The notes: generated from the letters alone by a model not told the origin. Counted from the stretch's first letter, positions 1 through 9,103 are shown. The stretch: 64,000 nt of DNA from DATIYF01 sp035517775 (GCA_035517775.1 DATIYF010000103.1:13739-77738), one strand, 5' to 3'. Program-made: numbers and translations.

Positions 1-1
1 C

Positions 2-352
2 GAGGCGCCTGCCGCGGAACCGATAGCGCAGCCAGCGGAGCCCGAACCTTCCGCTCCAGATGCCTTCGCCGGCATGTCTGCGGAGGATGCCGAGGTCCAC
101 CGTAAGGCCCAGCGCTTCGCCCGCCTGCTGGTGGATGAGATCAAGCTCTACAACCAGGCCAAGGTTGCCGAAGGGCGCAAGAACCGCGATCTCTACGACC
201 GCCTGAAAGATGACATAGACAAGAGCCGGGCCACGTACCAGAAGCGTTACGGCAGCACGGTCGCCGCCGGCGCGGATTATTTCCACGCCGAACTGATTCG
301 CAGCCTTTCCGAAGACGACAGTTCGCTCATGGGCGCCAACTATCAGCGATAA
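2..352 (+). CDS. C-terminal fragment of an unrecognised protein
   Basis: The frame is open from the left edge to the TAA at 350-352, so this is the tail of a longer gene rather than a small gene starting at the internal ATG at 74. The first 25 or so residues are an Ala/Pro/Glu-rich linker. The rest is a charged, mainly helical segment with a KAQRFARLLVDEIKLYNQ stretch, then a YDRLKDDIDKSRATYQKRYG stretch, which looks like a helical hairpin or coiled coil. I do not recognise the domain and assign no function. It ends 10 nt before the next gene, so the two could be co-transcribed. Its N-terminal part lies outside the window. Confidence 0.6.
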   Translation, partial: EAPAAEPIAQPAEPEPSAPDAFAGMSAEDAEVHRKAQRFARLLVDEIKLYNQAKVAEGRKNRDLYDRLKDDIDKSRATYQKRYGSTVAAGADYFHAELIRSLSEDDSSLMGANYQR

Positions 353-362
353 TGGGACTACA

Positions 363-2642
363 GTGGCAGTGTCCCGACCGAAACTGGTTCTCATCTCAGG
401 CGCGATCCTCGTTGGCTTGGCAATAGTCTGCGGCGGTGGCTCGGCGGTCTTCTGTCCGCCGGCGCAGGCCCAGGCTGCTTCTTCAAAGCCGCAATCCCGC
501 CACAGGAAACCAGGCAAGACCACCCGCCGCCGGCGCAGCTCGCCTCGCTTGCGGCGCATGCACCAGGCCTTCGTGGCCTCCACCACGCTCAAGCCCATGG
601 CGCGGCAGCTGCTCCAGGATCGCACCCCGGCCGCCTACGCCGGCGTGGAAGCTTATGCCCGCCGCCATGCCAGCTCGGATGCCGGCGCGCTGGCCTGGCT
701 GGTTGTCGGCTACGCCCACACGCTGGACAGCGACTTTGCCAAAGCTATTGATCCGCTGAACCGGGCCAAGCCCCACGCCGGCGACCTGGGCGACTATGTG
801 AACTACTATCTGGCCAACGCGTATTTCCAGACGGGGCGCGCCGCCGAATCGCTGGCGAGCCTGAATGATTTCGAGAAGAACTATCCGGACTCGCTTCTGC
901 TGCGGGATGCGCGCGTGCTCTACGCTAACGCCCTGCTGGCTGATAACCAGGCGCGGCAAGCGGCCAGCCTGCTGGAGAAGAATCGCGAGCCAACCCGGGC
1001 CGACGTAGAACTGGCGCTGGGCAAAGCGTACGAACGCCTGGGCGAGGCCGACAAAGCGATCACCACATTGCGCAATCTTTACTACACCATGCCGCTGAGC
1101 GGCGAAGCGGACCAGGCAAAAATCGAATTGCAAAAGCTGCCGGCCGCGCCGCCGGGGATCAGCGAGCGCCGCACCCGCGCCGATTTGCTGCTGAAAGGCC
1201 GGCGTTACAGCGACGCGGCCAACGAGTATCGCGACCTGGTGGGCGAAGTTTCCGCCGACGAAAAGCCGATCGTGCAATTGGCATTGGGTGTGGCGCTGCA
1301 CCGCTCGGGGCAGGACCGGGAAGCCAAGCGGGTGCTGGAATCCATGGACAACCCGCCCGGGGGAATCAATGCCGAGCGGCTGTTCAACCTGGCGGAAATT
1401 GCGCGCGATGGGGATGACGAAGACACCTTCTTCAAACTGGCGGGGCAGCTGCGGCAGATGGCGCCCACCAGCCCCTGGCTGGAGCAGGCCCTGCTGCTGG
1501 GGGGAAATATTTATCTGCTCAAGCGCGATTACGACCACGCGATTGACTATTACCGGGAGCTGGCAGAGCGCTTCCCCAACAGCGGCCGCGCGGCCTACGC
1601 CCATTGGAAGGTGGCCTGGCTGAGCCTGCGGCAGGGCAGAAAGGCGGAGGCGGAGAAGGCGTTCGAGGACCAGATTGCGTTATATCCGTCTTCGGCAGAG
1701 GTTCCCGCCGCGCTCTACTGGCGCGCCCGCCTGGCGGAAGAAGATGGCGAGGCGGCGAAGGCGCGAGCCTTTTATCAGAAAATCTCCGACCGCTTTCGCA
1801 ACTACTACTACGGCGACCTGGCGCGCCGGCGGCTGGCGAAGCTGGAGGTTGCAGGCGAGGCCGAACATTACGCTCTGCTCGACCGCATTCCGCCGATTGG
1901 GGAGGATGCCCATGTGGTGGCCGACCCCGCGCCCAGCGACAACCTGCGGGTGCAGAAGGCCGAGCTGCTCGAGAACGGCGCCCTGGTGGATTTCGCCATT
2001 CAGGAGCTCGAGGCCGCCGCAGATGAAGACAAAGGCAACTGGATCACGGATGAAACCGCCAAGCTCTACCAGGACGCGGGCCGTTACGACATGGCCCTGC
2101 GGACGCTGAAGCGCGCCGCACCCAACTATTTCGCGGTGGATTTCTCCAGCCTGCCGCGGTCGTACTGGGAGTTTCTATTTCCCCGCCCTTACTGGGAGGA
2201 CCTGAGGCGCTTTTCTTCGGCCAACGCACTCGACCCCTATCTGGTGGCGTCGCTTATCCGGCAGGAGTCGGAGTTTAATCCCAATGCCGTTTCCCGCAAG
2301 AACGCCGTGGGCCTGATGCAGTTACTGCCGAAAGTAGGCCGCGGCATGGCCCACCAGGTCAAACTGCGGCATTTTGCCTCCTCCCAGCTTTTTACCCCGG
2401 CGGTGAATCTGCAGCTGGGCACGCGCTATTTCCGCATGCTGGTGGATAAATTTGGCTCGTTTGAATACGCGCTCGCGGCTTACAACGCCGGTTCGGACCG
2501 GGTGCAGGACTGGCTGAACCAGGGGCCGTATCGCGATCCGCAGGAGTTTGTGGAGTCCATCCCCTTCACTGAGACCCGGGAGTACGTACAGGCAATTCTG
2601 CGCAATGCCCAGGTGTACCGGCAGTTGTACGGAGCGCCGTAG
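363..2642 (+). CDS. Exported Slt70-like lytic transglycosylase with TPR-like repeats
   Basis: A soluble lytic murein transglycosylase that should cleave the MurNAc-GlcNAc bond of peptidoglycan in the periplasm, forming 1,6-anhydro products. The 759-residue product opens with a hydrophobic export signal (about residues 8-32) and a short basic Arg/Lys-rich linker. A long helical region with TPR-like repeats (about 90-560) follows, then a C-terminal GH23/SLT domain (about 605-755). The SLT signature is clear: SLIRQESEFNP with catalytic Glu about residue 635, then GLMQLLP and later AAYNAGS. The architecture matches the Slt70 family, though it is longer than the E. coli enzyme. The start is a GTG 10 nt after the previous stop; a second GTG two codons later is possible. 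No strong Shine-Dalgarno is visible. Confidence 0.9.
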   Translation: MAVSRPKLVLISGAILVGLAIVCGGGSAVFCPPAQAQAASSKPQSRHRKPGKTTRRRRSSPRLRRMHQAFVASTTLKPMARQLLQDRTPAAYAGVEAYARRHASSDAGALAWLVVGYAHTLDSDFAKAIDPLNRAKPHAGDLGDYVNYYLANAYFQTGRAAESLASLNDFEKNYPDSLLLRDARVLYANALLADNQARQAASLLEKNREPTRADVELALGKAYERLGEADKAITTLRNLYYTMPLSGEADQAKIELQKLPAAPPGISERRTRADLLLKGRRYSDAANEYRDLVGEVSADEKPIVQLALGVALHRSGQDREAKRVLESMDNPPGGINAERLFNLAEIARDGDDEDTFFKLAGQLRQMAPTSPWLEQALLLGGNIYLLKRDYDHAIDYYRELAERFPNSGRAAYAHWKVAWLSLRQGRKAEAEKAFEDQIALYPSSAEVPAALYWRARLAEEDGEAAKARAFYQKISDRFRNYYYGDLARRRLAKLEVAGEAEHYALLDRIPPIGEDAHVVADPAPSDNLRVQKAELLENGALVDFAIQELEAAADEDKGNWITDETAKLYQDAGRYDMALRTLKRAAPNYFAVDFSSLPRSYWEFLFPRPYWEDLRRFSSANALDPYLVASLIRQESEFNPNAVSRKNAVGLMQLLPKVGRGMAHQVKLRHFASSQLFTPAVNLQLGTRYFRMLVDKFGSFEYALAAYNAGSDRVQDWLNQGPYRDPQEFVESIPFTETREYVQAILRNAQVYRQLYGAP

Positions 2643-2767
2643 GGCTGAGTATGGACCTCTCGAGAGGCGCTGAATAGCTCCGCAGGCGTCATAGGCACGT
2701 GGAGGGCAGACCTCAGCCAGGCAAGCCCCCGAAGACGGCGCCGTTGGCGGCGCAAGTTTGAGCCTCA

Positions 2768-2820
2768 GGCGCTGAAGCGCGTCTTGAAGATGAGGTGACG
2801 ATTCGTGGCGCTGAAGCGCG
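2768..2820. repeat. Pair of 14-bp direct repeats in the slt-lspA gap
   Basis: The 213-nt gap between the convergent slt and lspA genes holds two identical copies of GGCGCTGAAGCGCG, at 2768-2781 and 2807-2820. Each can fold as GCGC-TGAA-GCGC. There is no T-tract beside either, so a classical terminator is not supported. No gene is seen in this gap. Confidence 0.5.
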
Positions 2821-2855
2821 ACGCTTCCACCGGACAGTGGGTTTCCAGGCAGATA

Positions 2856-3344
2856 CTAGGCAGAGGTTTCTTTCGGGGCAGGCTTCACAAACAGGATTTC
2901 GAAGACCAGCAGGCCGGCGCCCACCACAATCGCGCTATCGGCCACGTTGAAAGCCGGCCACTGATATTGGCCGATGTAGAAAAGCAGGAAGTCCACCACT
3001 TTTCCGTTAACCAGACGGTCCCACAGGTTGCCGATGGCGCCGCCGAGAATCAGCGAGAGGCCCACGCCGGTCGTGGTCAAAGAATGGCTATTCTTCCACA
3101 GCAGGGCGACCACGATCACCAGCGCCACCAGGGAAAATAGCACCAGCATGGCGATCTTCCACTCGGAGGGCGAGTCGGCGAAGAGGCCGAATGCCGCCCC
3201 GCTGTTCTCCACGTGGGTGATGCGAAAAAAACCGGGGATGACGGTAATGCTGTCGTGCATGGAGATGCGGCTGGCCACCAGCCGCTTGGAAAAGCGGTCG
3301 AGCAGAACCACGAGAAAAGCAATCAGCAGATGATACTTGCGCAT
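2856..3344 (-). CDS. lspA: Lipoprotein signal peptidase (signal peptidase II)
   Basis: An inner-membrane aspartyl protease that removes the signal peptide of prolipoproteins after diacylglyceryl transfer. The 162-residue length and four hydrophobic segments are typical of LspA. The conserved blocks are visible: VENSGAAFG (about residue 45), GAIGNLWDRL (about 103) with the first catalytic Asp, and FNVADSAI (about 131) with the second. The gene lies 86 nt downstream of ileS on the same strand, the classic ileS-lspA pairing. Likely substrates in this window include the lipobox proteins encoded near 34, 46 and 58 kb. Confidence 0.95.
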   Translation of the reverse strand: MRKYHLLIAFLVVLLDRFSKRLVASRISMHDSITVIPGFFRITHVENSGAAFGLFADSPSEWKIAMLVLFSLVALVIVVALLWKNSHSLTTTGVGLSLILGGAIGNLWDRLVNGKVVDFLLFYIGQYQWPAFNVADSAIVVGAGLLVFEILFVKPAPKETSA

Positions 3345-3430
3345 GGTGTAATGTGAATTCTCATGCCCTGCCTCAAACCCGGGAACTTACCCACAGAGGG
3401 CGCTGAGGACACAGAGAACACCCAACGAGC

Positions 3431-6250
3431 TTAAGGCTCGCTTTCAATCTCCCGCAGCACGGCGCTGCAGCGCTCGCAAACCCTGGGATACCTCTTATCC
3501 TCGCCGACGTGCGTCGAGTAATTCCAGCAGCGCTCGCATTTCTCGCCCTCAGCCTTGAGGACTTCGACGGTCACGCCGCCAGTGCCATTGCCCGAAGCCG
3601 CTGGCTCCAGCGTCACCGCAGAAACGATAAACAGGTATCGAAGCTGGTCCTGAAAGCGAGTCAGCACGGAATAGACCGGCTCAACCGCGGTCAGCTTCAC
3701 CCGGGCCTCCAGGCTGCCGCCGATCAGCTTGGCATTGCGCACGTCTTCCAGGGCTTTAAGCACCTGATCACGAACGCTGCGCAGCGTGTTCCAGTCTTCA
3801 TTCTGTTTTGCATCATCGGCCGGCGCGCCGCCAAGAATGTCTTCCGTGGTTGGAAATTTCGCCAGGTGACAGCTCGCCGCCCGGCCGGGCAGGGAAGGCA
3901 GGTATTGCCAGACCTCTTCGCAGGTGAAACTCATGATAGGCGCCAGCAGGCGGGTGAGCGCTTCGCCGATGCGCCAGATGGCAGTTTGCGCCGCGCGCCG
4001 CCCCTGCGATCCGGGAGCGAAGGTGTAGAGCCGGTCCTTGAGAACGTCGAAGTAAAACGCGCTCAGCTCCACCACGCAGAAGTGGTTCATCCCCTGGTAG
4101 ATCTTGTGGAAGGCAAACTCGTCATACCAGCGCATCACTTCCACCGAGAGCGCCCGCATCTGCCGCAGCATGTACTGATCAATCGCCTCCATCTGCTCGA
4201 AGGGCAGCGCGTCCTTCTGCGGGTCGAAGTCGTAAAGATTGCCGAGAACGTAGCGGAAAGTGTTGCGAATCTTGCGGTAGTTCTCGGCCATGCGCTGCAT
4301 CAGGCGCTCGGAGCCGACTACATCTTCGCGGAAATCCACTGAGGCAACCCAGAGGCGAACGATCTCGCCGCCCAGCCGGTCGGCGATATCTACCGGGTCC
4401 ACATCATTGCCGCGGGATTTGGACATGGCGCGGCCCTCTTCGTCGAGCGTCCAGCCCGGGGTGAGCACCAGGCGATAGGGCGCCCCGCCCTTGAAACCCA
4501 TGCCGCAGAGCAGGGAAGACTGAAACCAGCCGCGGAACTGGTCGCCGCCTTCCAGGTACACGTCTGCCGGCCAGGGCAGGTTGGGCTCGTGTCCGAGCAC
4601 GGCGGCGTGACTGGATCCCGACTCAAACCAGACATCAAGGATGTCAGTTTCCTTCTTGAATTTCGCTCCCCCGCATTGCGGACATGTCAGGCCGCTGGGC
4701 AGCAGGGCATCGGCTTCCGGCGTGTACCAGGAATCTGCTCCCGAGCGGGCGAACAGATCCGCCACTTTGAGATTGACCTCGCGGTTGTTCAGCACCTGGC
4801 CGCAGCCTTCGCACAGAAAGACGGCGATGGGCACGCCCCACACGCGTTGCCGTGAGATGCACCAGTCGGGGCGCGTGGCGATCATGTTCGACATGCGCTC
4901 CTCGCCCCAGTCCGGGTCCCAGCGCACTTTCTTGATCTCTTCCAGGGTGCGGGTGCGCAGTGTGCCGCCGTGCATCGGCGTCTCCATGGAGATGAACCAC
5001 TGCTCGGTAGCGCGAAAGATCACCGGGTTGTGGCAGCGCCAGCAATGGGGATAGGAGTGATCGAGCTTTTCGGTATGCAGCAAGACGCCGCGATCTTTCA
5101 GCAGGTCAATGATGGGGGCATTGGCGGCCCACACCTTCAGGCCGTCGTATTCAGGAAGCCCGTTGCGCAGGATGCCTTTGGCATCCACGTTGCTGGTAGC
5201 GTCCAGGCCATACTTCTGGCCGGTAGCAAAGTCCTCGGCGCCGTGCGAAGGCGCGGTGTGGACCACGCCGGTGCCCTGGTCCATGGTGACGTAGTCCGCA
5301 AGCACACCAATCACAATGCGTTCGAGAAAGGGATGCTGGAACTTCAGCCGTTCGAGCTGGCTGCCGGGAAAACGAGCCAGTTCCACGGCGTCCGCCAGCC
5401 GGCACTTCTCTATGACTACGTCCTTCAGTTTGGCCCCCACGATGAAAACTTCTCCACCGGCTTCCAGGGCGACGTATTCTTCTTGTGGATGAAAGGCCAC
5501 GGCCATGGAAGCGGGCAGGGTCCAGGGCGTGGTCGTCCAGATGAGGGTCGAGACTTTCTTGCCTTTGAGTGCCGGATCGAGCTTGGCCGGGTCATCGCGC
5601 AGCGCGTATTTCACCCAGACGGTGGTGCTGGTGTGGTTCTCATACTCGACTTCCGCCTCGGCCAGGGCGGTCTCATCATGCATGCACCAATAGACCGCGC
5701 GCAGGCCTTTATAGACGAACTTCGCTTCCAGAAAGGAATACAGCGTGCGAATGACGTAAGACTCATACTGCGGCGTCATGGTGGAGTAAGGCCGGTCGAA
5801 GCGGCCAAAGACGCCGATGCGCTTGAACTGGCTGCGCTGCAGGTCGAGATATTTCTCGGCGTACTTGCGGCATTCCAGGCGAACGTCGGTGGGCCGCATC
5901 TTCAGCTTCTTGCCGCCCAGCATCTGGTCCACTTTGATTTCGATGGGCAGCCCGTGGCAGTCCCATCCTGGAACGTAGGGCGAGTCAAATCCGGCCATGG
6001 TCTTGGACTTGACGATAAAGTCTTTCAAGCACTTGTTGAAGGCGGTCCCAAGATGGATCGGCCCGTTGGCATAAGGAGGGCCGTCGTGCAACACATAAAT
6101 GGGCGCGCTGCGCCGTGCCTTGCGGAGCAGATCGTAAATCTTCATCTCCTCCCAGCGGGCCAGCAACTTTGGTTCGTTCTGCGGCAGGTTGGCCTTCATG
6201 GGGAAGGCGGTCTTAGGCAGATTAATGGTAGATTTCAGCTCTAGCGGCAC
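3431..6250 (-). CDS. ileS: Isoleucine--tRNA ligase
   Basis: A class I aminoacyl-tRNA synthetase charging tRNA-Ile. The 939-residue product is full length. The HIGH signature appears as PIHLGTAFNK near residue 65, and the KMSKS loop as AMSKSRGND near residue 605. The editing (CP1) domain lies between them with a TTPWTLPASMA block. The C-terminus carries a zinc finger of the form CERCWNYSTH...CERC, as in bacterial-type IleRS. The GTG start at 6250 is preceded by AGGAG about 12 nt upstream and by a good sigma-70-type promoter. lspA follows. Confidence 0.96.
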   Translation of the reverse strand: MPLELKSTINLPKTAFPMKANLPQNEPKLLARWEEMKIYDLLRKARRSAPIYVLHDGPPYANGPIHLGTAFNKCLKDFIVKSKTMAGFDSPYVPGWDCHGLPIEIKVDQMLGGKKLKMRPTDVRLECRKYAEKYLDLQRSQFKRIGVFGRFDRPYSTMTPQYESYVIRTLYSFLEAKFVYKGLRAVYWCMHDETALAEAEVEYENHTSTTVWVKYALRDDPAKLDPALKGKKVSTLIWTTTPWTLPASMAVAFHPQEEYVALEAGGEVFIVGAKLKDVVIEKCRLADAVELARFPGSQLERLKFQHPFLERIVIGVLADYVTMDQGTGVVHTAPSHGAEDFATGQKYGLDATSNVDAKGILRNGLPEYDGLKVWAANAPIIDLLKDRGVLLHTEKLDHSYPHCWRCHNPVIFRATEQWFISMETPMHGGTLRTRTLEEIKKVRWDPDWGEERMSNMIATRPDWCISRQRVWGVPIAVFLCEGCGQVLNNREVNLKVADLFARSGADSWYTPEADALLPSGLTCPQCGGAKFKKETDILDVWFESGSSHAAVLGHEPNLPWPADVYLEGGDQFRGWFQSSLLCGMGFKGGAPYRLVLTPGWTLDEEGRAMSKSRGNDVDPVDIADRLGGEIVRLWVASVDFREDVVGSERLMQRMAENYRKIRNTFRYVLGNLYDFDPQKDALPFEQMEAIDQYMLRQMRALSVEVMRWYDEFAFHKIYQGMNHFCVVELSAFYFDVLKDRLYTFAPGSQGRRAAQTAIWRIGEALTRLLAPIMSFTCEEVWQYLPSLPGRAASCHLAKFPTTEDILGGAPADDAKQNEDWNTLRSVRDQVLKALEDVRNAKLIGGSLEARVKLTAVEPVYSVLTRFQDQLRYLFIVSAVTLEPAASGNGTGGVTVEVLKAEGEKCERCWNYSTHVGEDKRYPRVCERCSAVLREIESEP

Positions 6251-6285
6251 GCGCTCGGTTTTCTCCTAAATGTCTGATTTTTTTC

Positions 6286-6314
6286 ATTATAGGGAGCGCG
6301 GCAGCGAACGTCCA
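6286..6314 (-). promoter_or_regulatory. Predicted sigma-70 promoter for ileS-lspA
   Basis: On the minus strand TGGACG and TATAAT are separated by exactly 17 nt. The -10 is a perfect consensus and lies about 36 nt upstream of the ileS start. The -35 matches consensus at four of six positions. Confidence 0.6.
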
Positions 6315-6386
6315 TGGCAGGGCGGCGCGCTCACCGGGCATATGGGGAGTGGAAGAACCGGCCTATGAGATTTTGCAAAAGCGCTG

Positions 6387-6414
6387 TTGGCAAAGGAGAA
6401 AAACCGTGTACAAT
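6387..6414 (+). promoter_or_regulatory. Predicted sigma-70 promoter for the tonB-like gene
   Basis: TTGGCA and TACAAT are separated by 16 nt in the gap between divergent ileS and the TonB-family gene. The predicted transcript would start near 6421, leaving a leader of about 200 nt before the ATG at 6623. I see no recognisable riboswitch in that leader. Confidence 0.55.
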
Positions 6415-6622
6415 TTTGCGTAGCCACGTGACCTTTCTTCCGCGTGCGCCATCTAAAGAGTGTGGGCGGTTTTCCGCGGCAGCTTGGAATGAAGCGGGGT
6501 TGCGAACAGTTGGCGGAGTGCAAGCAACTTGGCAGTGTGCGTGCACATCCACTGGAGGAAGCGAGATTAGCTTTCGTCCGGAACGTCGGTGGACGGAATT
6601 TGGCTAGTTCAAGCTTCGTTAT

Positions 6623-7621
6623 ATGGTGAGCACACCGGTTAAACCTCCCGGCAACGCCGGACCCGAATTGAACCTGCTTCTTCCCAAGGAGACCTTTGAG
6701 CGGTCTCTGTGGAAGTCGCTGGCGCAGAATTTCGACGACTTTTTCTTTCCCAAAAAGCAGCCGCCTCTGGTGCTGGAATCGAAGCCGATTCCGGTCAAAG
6801 ACATCTGGGGTTTTTACAACTACAAAAAGAACGGCGTGCTGGGTTCGACCGCGGCTCACGTGCTGCTGCTGGCGGTGATTATCGGCGGCACCATTCTGGC
6901 GCGGCGGCTGGTGGTGCAGATCACCAAAACGCAGCAGGTCACCACGTTGATTGCACCGGATGATGTTCCACCCCTGCCACCCGCAAAGACGGCAGCGGGC
7001 GGCGGCGGCGGCGGCGGCGACCATGACAAGCTGCAGGCCAGCAAGGGCCGCTTGCCCAAGCTCGCCATGGAGCAGATCACCCCGCCGATGGTGGTGGTGC
7101 GCAACCCGAACCCCAAGCTGACGGCGGAACCCACCGTAGTGGTGCCGCCGCAGATCAAGCTGGCCATGAACAATATGCCCAATCTGGGCGATCCCATGTC
7201 GCGCATCCCCTCCGGTCCGCCTTCGAACGGCACCGGGGTGGGCGGCGGCATCGGGTCTGGCTCGGGCGGCGGCGTTGGCTCGGGCGAAGGACCGGGATAT
7301 GGTCCTGGACGCGGCGGCGGCACGGGCGGCGGCGTGTTCCGCGTGGGCGGCGGAGTCTCGGCGCCCCGGGCGATTTACGCCCCGGATCCCGAGTACTCGG
7401 AAGAAGCCCGCAAGGCCAAGTATCAGGGAACTTGCGTGCTGTGGCTGATCGTTGGTCCGGATGGGCATCCGCGCGATATTCGCATCGCCCGCAGCCTGGG
7501 TTTGGGCCTTGACGAAAAGGCGATTGAAGCCGTCAAGCAGTGGAAGTTTGACCCTGCCATGAAAGACGGCAAGCCGGTGGCCGTGCAGATCAACGTGGAA
7601 GTGGATTTCCGCTTGTACTGA
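6623..7621 (+). CDS. TonB-family energy-transducing protein
   Basis: A likely inner-membrane protein that spans the periplasm and passes proton-motive energy to outer-membrane transporters. The 332-residue protein has a cytoplasmic stretch of about 70 residues, one membrane helix (about 72-93) and an IAPDDVPPLPPAK proline segment. Long Gly-rich linkers follow, including a run of seven glycines and a Gly-Ser-rich block around 200-245. The C-terminal TonB domain (about 250-332) carries YAPDPEYSEEARKAKYQG and ends VDFRLY. The pre-membrane part is longer than in classical TonB. No exbB/exbD is adjacent. The sequence before the ATG at 6623 shows only a weak ribosome site. A strong terminator follows. 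Confidence 0.85.
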   Translation: MVSTPVKPPGNAGPELNLLLPKETFERSLWKSLAQNFDDFFFPKKQPPLVLESKPIPVKDIWGFYNYKKNGVLGSTAAHVLLLAVIIGGTILARRLVVQITKTQQVTTLIAPDDVPPLPPAKTAAGGGGGGGDHDKLQASKGRLPKLAMEQITPPMVVVRNPNPKLTAEPTVVVPPQIKLAMNNMPNLGDPMSRIPSGPPSNGTGVGGGIGSGSGGGVGSGEGPGYGPGRGGGTGGGVFRVGGGVSAPRAIYAPDPEYSEEARKAKYQGTCVLWLIVGPDGHPRDIRIARSLGLGLDEKAIEAVKQWKFDPAMKDGKPVAVQINVEVDFRLY

Positions 7622-7639
7622 AGCTCGACTTCTTTAGCC

Positions 7640-7668
7640 AGGCGGCCACGCGGCCGCCTTTTGCTTTT
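7640..7668 (+). terminator. Rho-independent terminator after the tonB-like gene
   Basis: A perfect 8-bp stem AGGCGGCC / GGCCGCCT closes a 4-nt loop ACGC and runs into TTTTGCTTTT. It lies 18 nt after the stop and between convergent genes. Confidence 0.9.
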
Positions 7669-7674
7669 GCGGCC

Positions 7675-8475
7675 TCACTCTTTCAGGTCCACATGCTCCA
7701 CACGCGCGATGGGCCGACCGAGAAAGCGCGCGCCGAGCCGGCTGAATTTTTCCACCGAATCGGTCGCAAAGAACTGCAGGGCCGGCGAGCCGGAACAGGT
7801 TTTAGGACCGCCGAGCTGATCTTGCACCGTGCGCGCCGTGGACTCAGCCGAATCAACGATGCTTACGTGCTCCGGCGCCACGCGCCGCAGCAACGGCTTG
7901 AGCAGTGGATAGTGGGTGCAGCCGAGCAGCAGCACATCCGCATTCTCAAATCCGTTGACAAACGCCTGTTGCAGGTAAATGCGCGCCACCTGCTCGGTTA
8001 CGGGATGCTCGACCCATCCTTCCTCGACCAGAGGGACCAATAGCGGGCAAGCCTTCTCGTTGGCCTCGACGCCGCGGGCGGCGAGCGCCTTATGGTAAGC
8101 ATGGCTGCTGACCGTAGCTTCGGTGCCAATCACGACGGCCTTGCGCGTTCTGCTCGCGGCCGAAGCGCTCTCGGCACCGGGTTCGATCACTCCAATTACC
8201 GGGACTCCGGTAGCTTGCCGGATTTGGCCCAGCGCCAGCGCCGTGGCGGTATTGCAGGCGATCACCAGAAGCTGCGCGCCCTGCCGCTCGAGAAAATGGG
8301 CCGCTTCAACGGCATACTTGGCCACGGTTTCCACCGACTTCGAGCCATAAGGCAGGCGTGCGGTATCGCCAAAGTAGTAGTAATTCGCGTCAGGCACGGC
8401 TTCAAGTAAGGCTTTAAGCACGGTCAGCCCGCCAAAGCCGGAGTCGAACACGCCGATGGTGGTAGTCGGAGGCAC
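7675..8475 (-). CDS. murI: Glutamate racemase
   Basis: Interconverts L- and D-glutamate for peptidoglycan precursor synthesis in the cytoplasm. The 266-residue length is typical. The N-terminal block GVFDSGFGGLTVLK is canonical. The two catalytic cysteines lie in ACNTATALAL (about residue 73) and LLGCTHYPLL (about 187). The GTG start follows the stop codon of the preceding frame by a single nucleotide, suggesting translational coupling to the frameshifted gene upstream. The tonB terminator separates it from the convergent gene. Confidence 0.95.
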   Translation of the reverse strand: MPPTTTIGVFDSGFGGLTVLKALLEAVPDANYYYFGDTARLPYGSKSVETVAKYAVEAAHFLERQGAQLLVIACNTATALALGQIRQATGVPVIGVIEPGAESASAASRTRKAVVIGTEATVSSHAYHKALAARGVEANEKACPLLVPLVEEGWVEHPVTEQVARIYLQQAFVNGFENADVLLLGCTHYPLLKPLLRRVAPEHVSIVDSAESTARTVQDQLGGPKTCSGSPALQFFATDSVEKFSRLGARFLGRPIARVEHVDLKE

Positions 8476-8476
8476 T

Positions 8477-8855
8477 CTAGGCTGGTCTCAAGCGCTTCAG
8501 ATCCCGCTCCCGCAGCCGCACCTTAGGAATTGTTGTTCTCCTTTTCCCGGACAGCTGGTTCAAGGCTGAATCAATAGGCTCTCGACCGATGCGAAGCGTC
8601 TGCAGCAGCTTTCTGAGAGGATCTGACCCGTAATCCTGCAGGTCGTCCCCCCGGGCCCGGATGGAGAGCATAAGTGACGTGGTAAGTGCTGGGAGTCCCG
8701 CGGGGAACACCCTCGGATTCCTGAATGTCAACGAATCCATGATGGACGTAGGCATCTTCCACAAATCTTCCCGCTATGTCTTCGTTGATGACGCTAAGAA
8801 CCTCTTTTGGTGTAGACCTGCTCCATTTTTCTAAGAGCCGGGCCCGTCCCGGCAG
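8477..8855 (-). pseudogene. Unrecognised gene split by a frameshift at a six-G run
   Basis: Two overlapping minus-strand frames look like halves of one protein. The first frame is open from about 8855 and reads KEVLSVINEDIAGRFVED... to TYHVTYALHPGPG. The second continues DDLQDYGSDPLRKLLQTLRIGREP... and ends KRLRPA at a TAG one nucleotide before the murI start. The switch falls at a GGGGGG run near 8648-8653; removing one G joins the halves into about 110 residues. The first frame has no ordinary start codon before a GTG at 8762, so it may start inside the HEPN gene or have been joined to it by another indel. Function unknown. It may be a real pseudogene, a sequencing error, or a programmed shift. 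Confidence 0.45.
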
Positions 8856-9093
8856 CTACCAATAGCTTGTCCAATTCGTGCACATATATGCCGATCACAG
8901 CTTTGGGCTTGGGGGGAAACCCATGGCGTTGCGTTTTTCGCGCTATGGCCGCCTTGAGCGCGCACTCCACTGCCAGCCCAGTACGGTAGTAGGCCCCCTC
9001 TCCGTGGCCGCCTGCCAAAAGAGTTCGGGCATCGTCAAGACGCATGCGAGCCAGCCGTTGAAAATCTCTGCGCGTCATTACCGCTCGTGTCAT
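8794..9093 (-). CDS. Short HEPN-domain protein
   Basis: The 99-residue product has the hallmark of HEPN proteins: a helix with RMRLDDARTLLAGG, then GAYYRTGLAVECALKAAIARK, then a helix with YVHELDKLLVAAG. HEPN domains often act as RNases or bind nucleotides, commonly as toxins beside an MNT nucleotidyltransferase. An R-x4-H arrangement (RKTQRH) is present and could be the RNase motif, but that is inference. Relatives are usually 130-150 residues, so the C-terminal part seems missing or lost by frameshift. The start overlaps the ABC-DtxR stop as TAATG, so it is translationally coupled to the iron cassette. No MNT partner is seen. Confidence 0.65.
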   Translation of the reverse strand: MTRAVMTRRDFQRLARMRLDDARTLLAGGHGEGAYYRTGLAVECALKAAIARKTQRHGFPPKPKAVIGIYVHELDKLLVAAGTGPALRKMEQVYTKRGS

Positions 9094-9103
9094 TACCGCT
9101 CGT
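9074..9103. repeat. Perfect 15-bp tandem duplication at a gene junction
   Basis: GTCATTACCGCTCGT occurs twice head to tail (9074-9088 and 9089-9103). It spans the stop of the ABC-DtxR gene and the start of the HEPN gene, duplicating the TAATG stop/start overlap in frame. This looks like recent slipped-strand duplication. Confidence 0.85.

Noticed and set aside
6287..7468. Minus-strand 393-codon frame opposite the tonB-like gene
   Set aside because: The plus strand carries the TonB domain, promoter and terminator; the antisense frame is Arg/Ala/His-rich with no domain.
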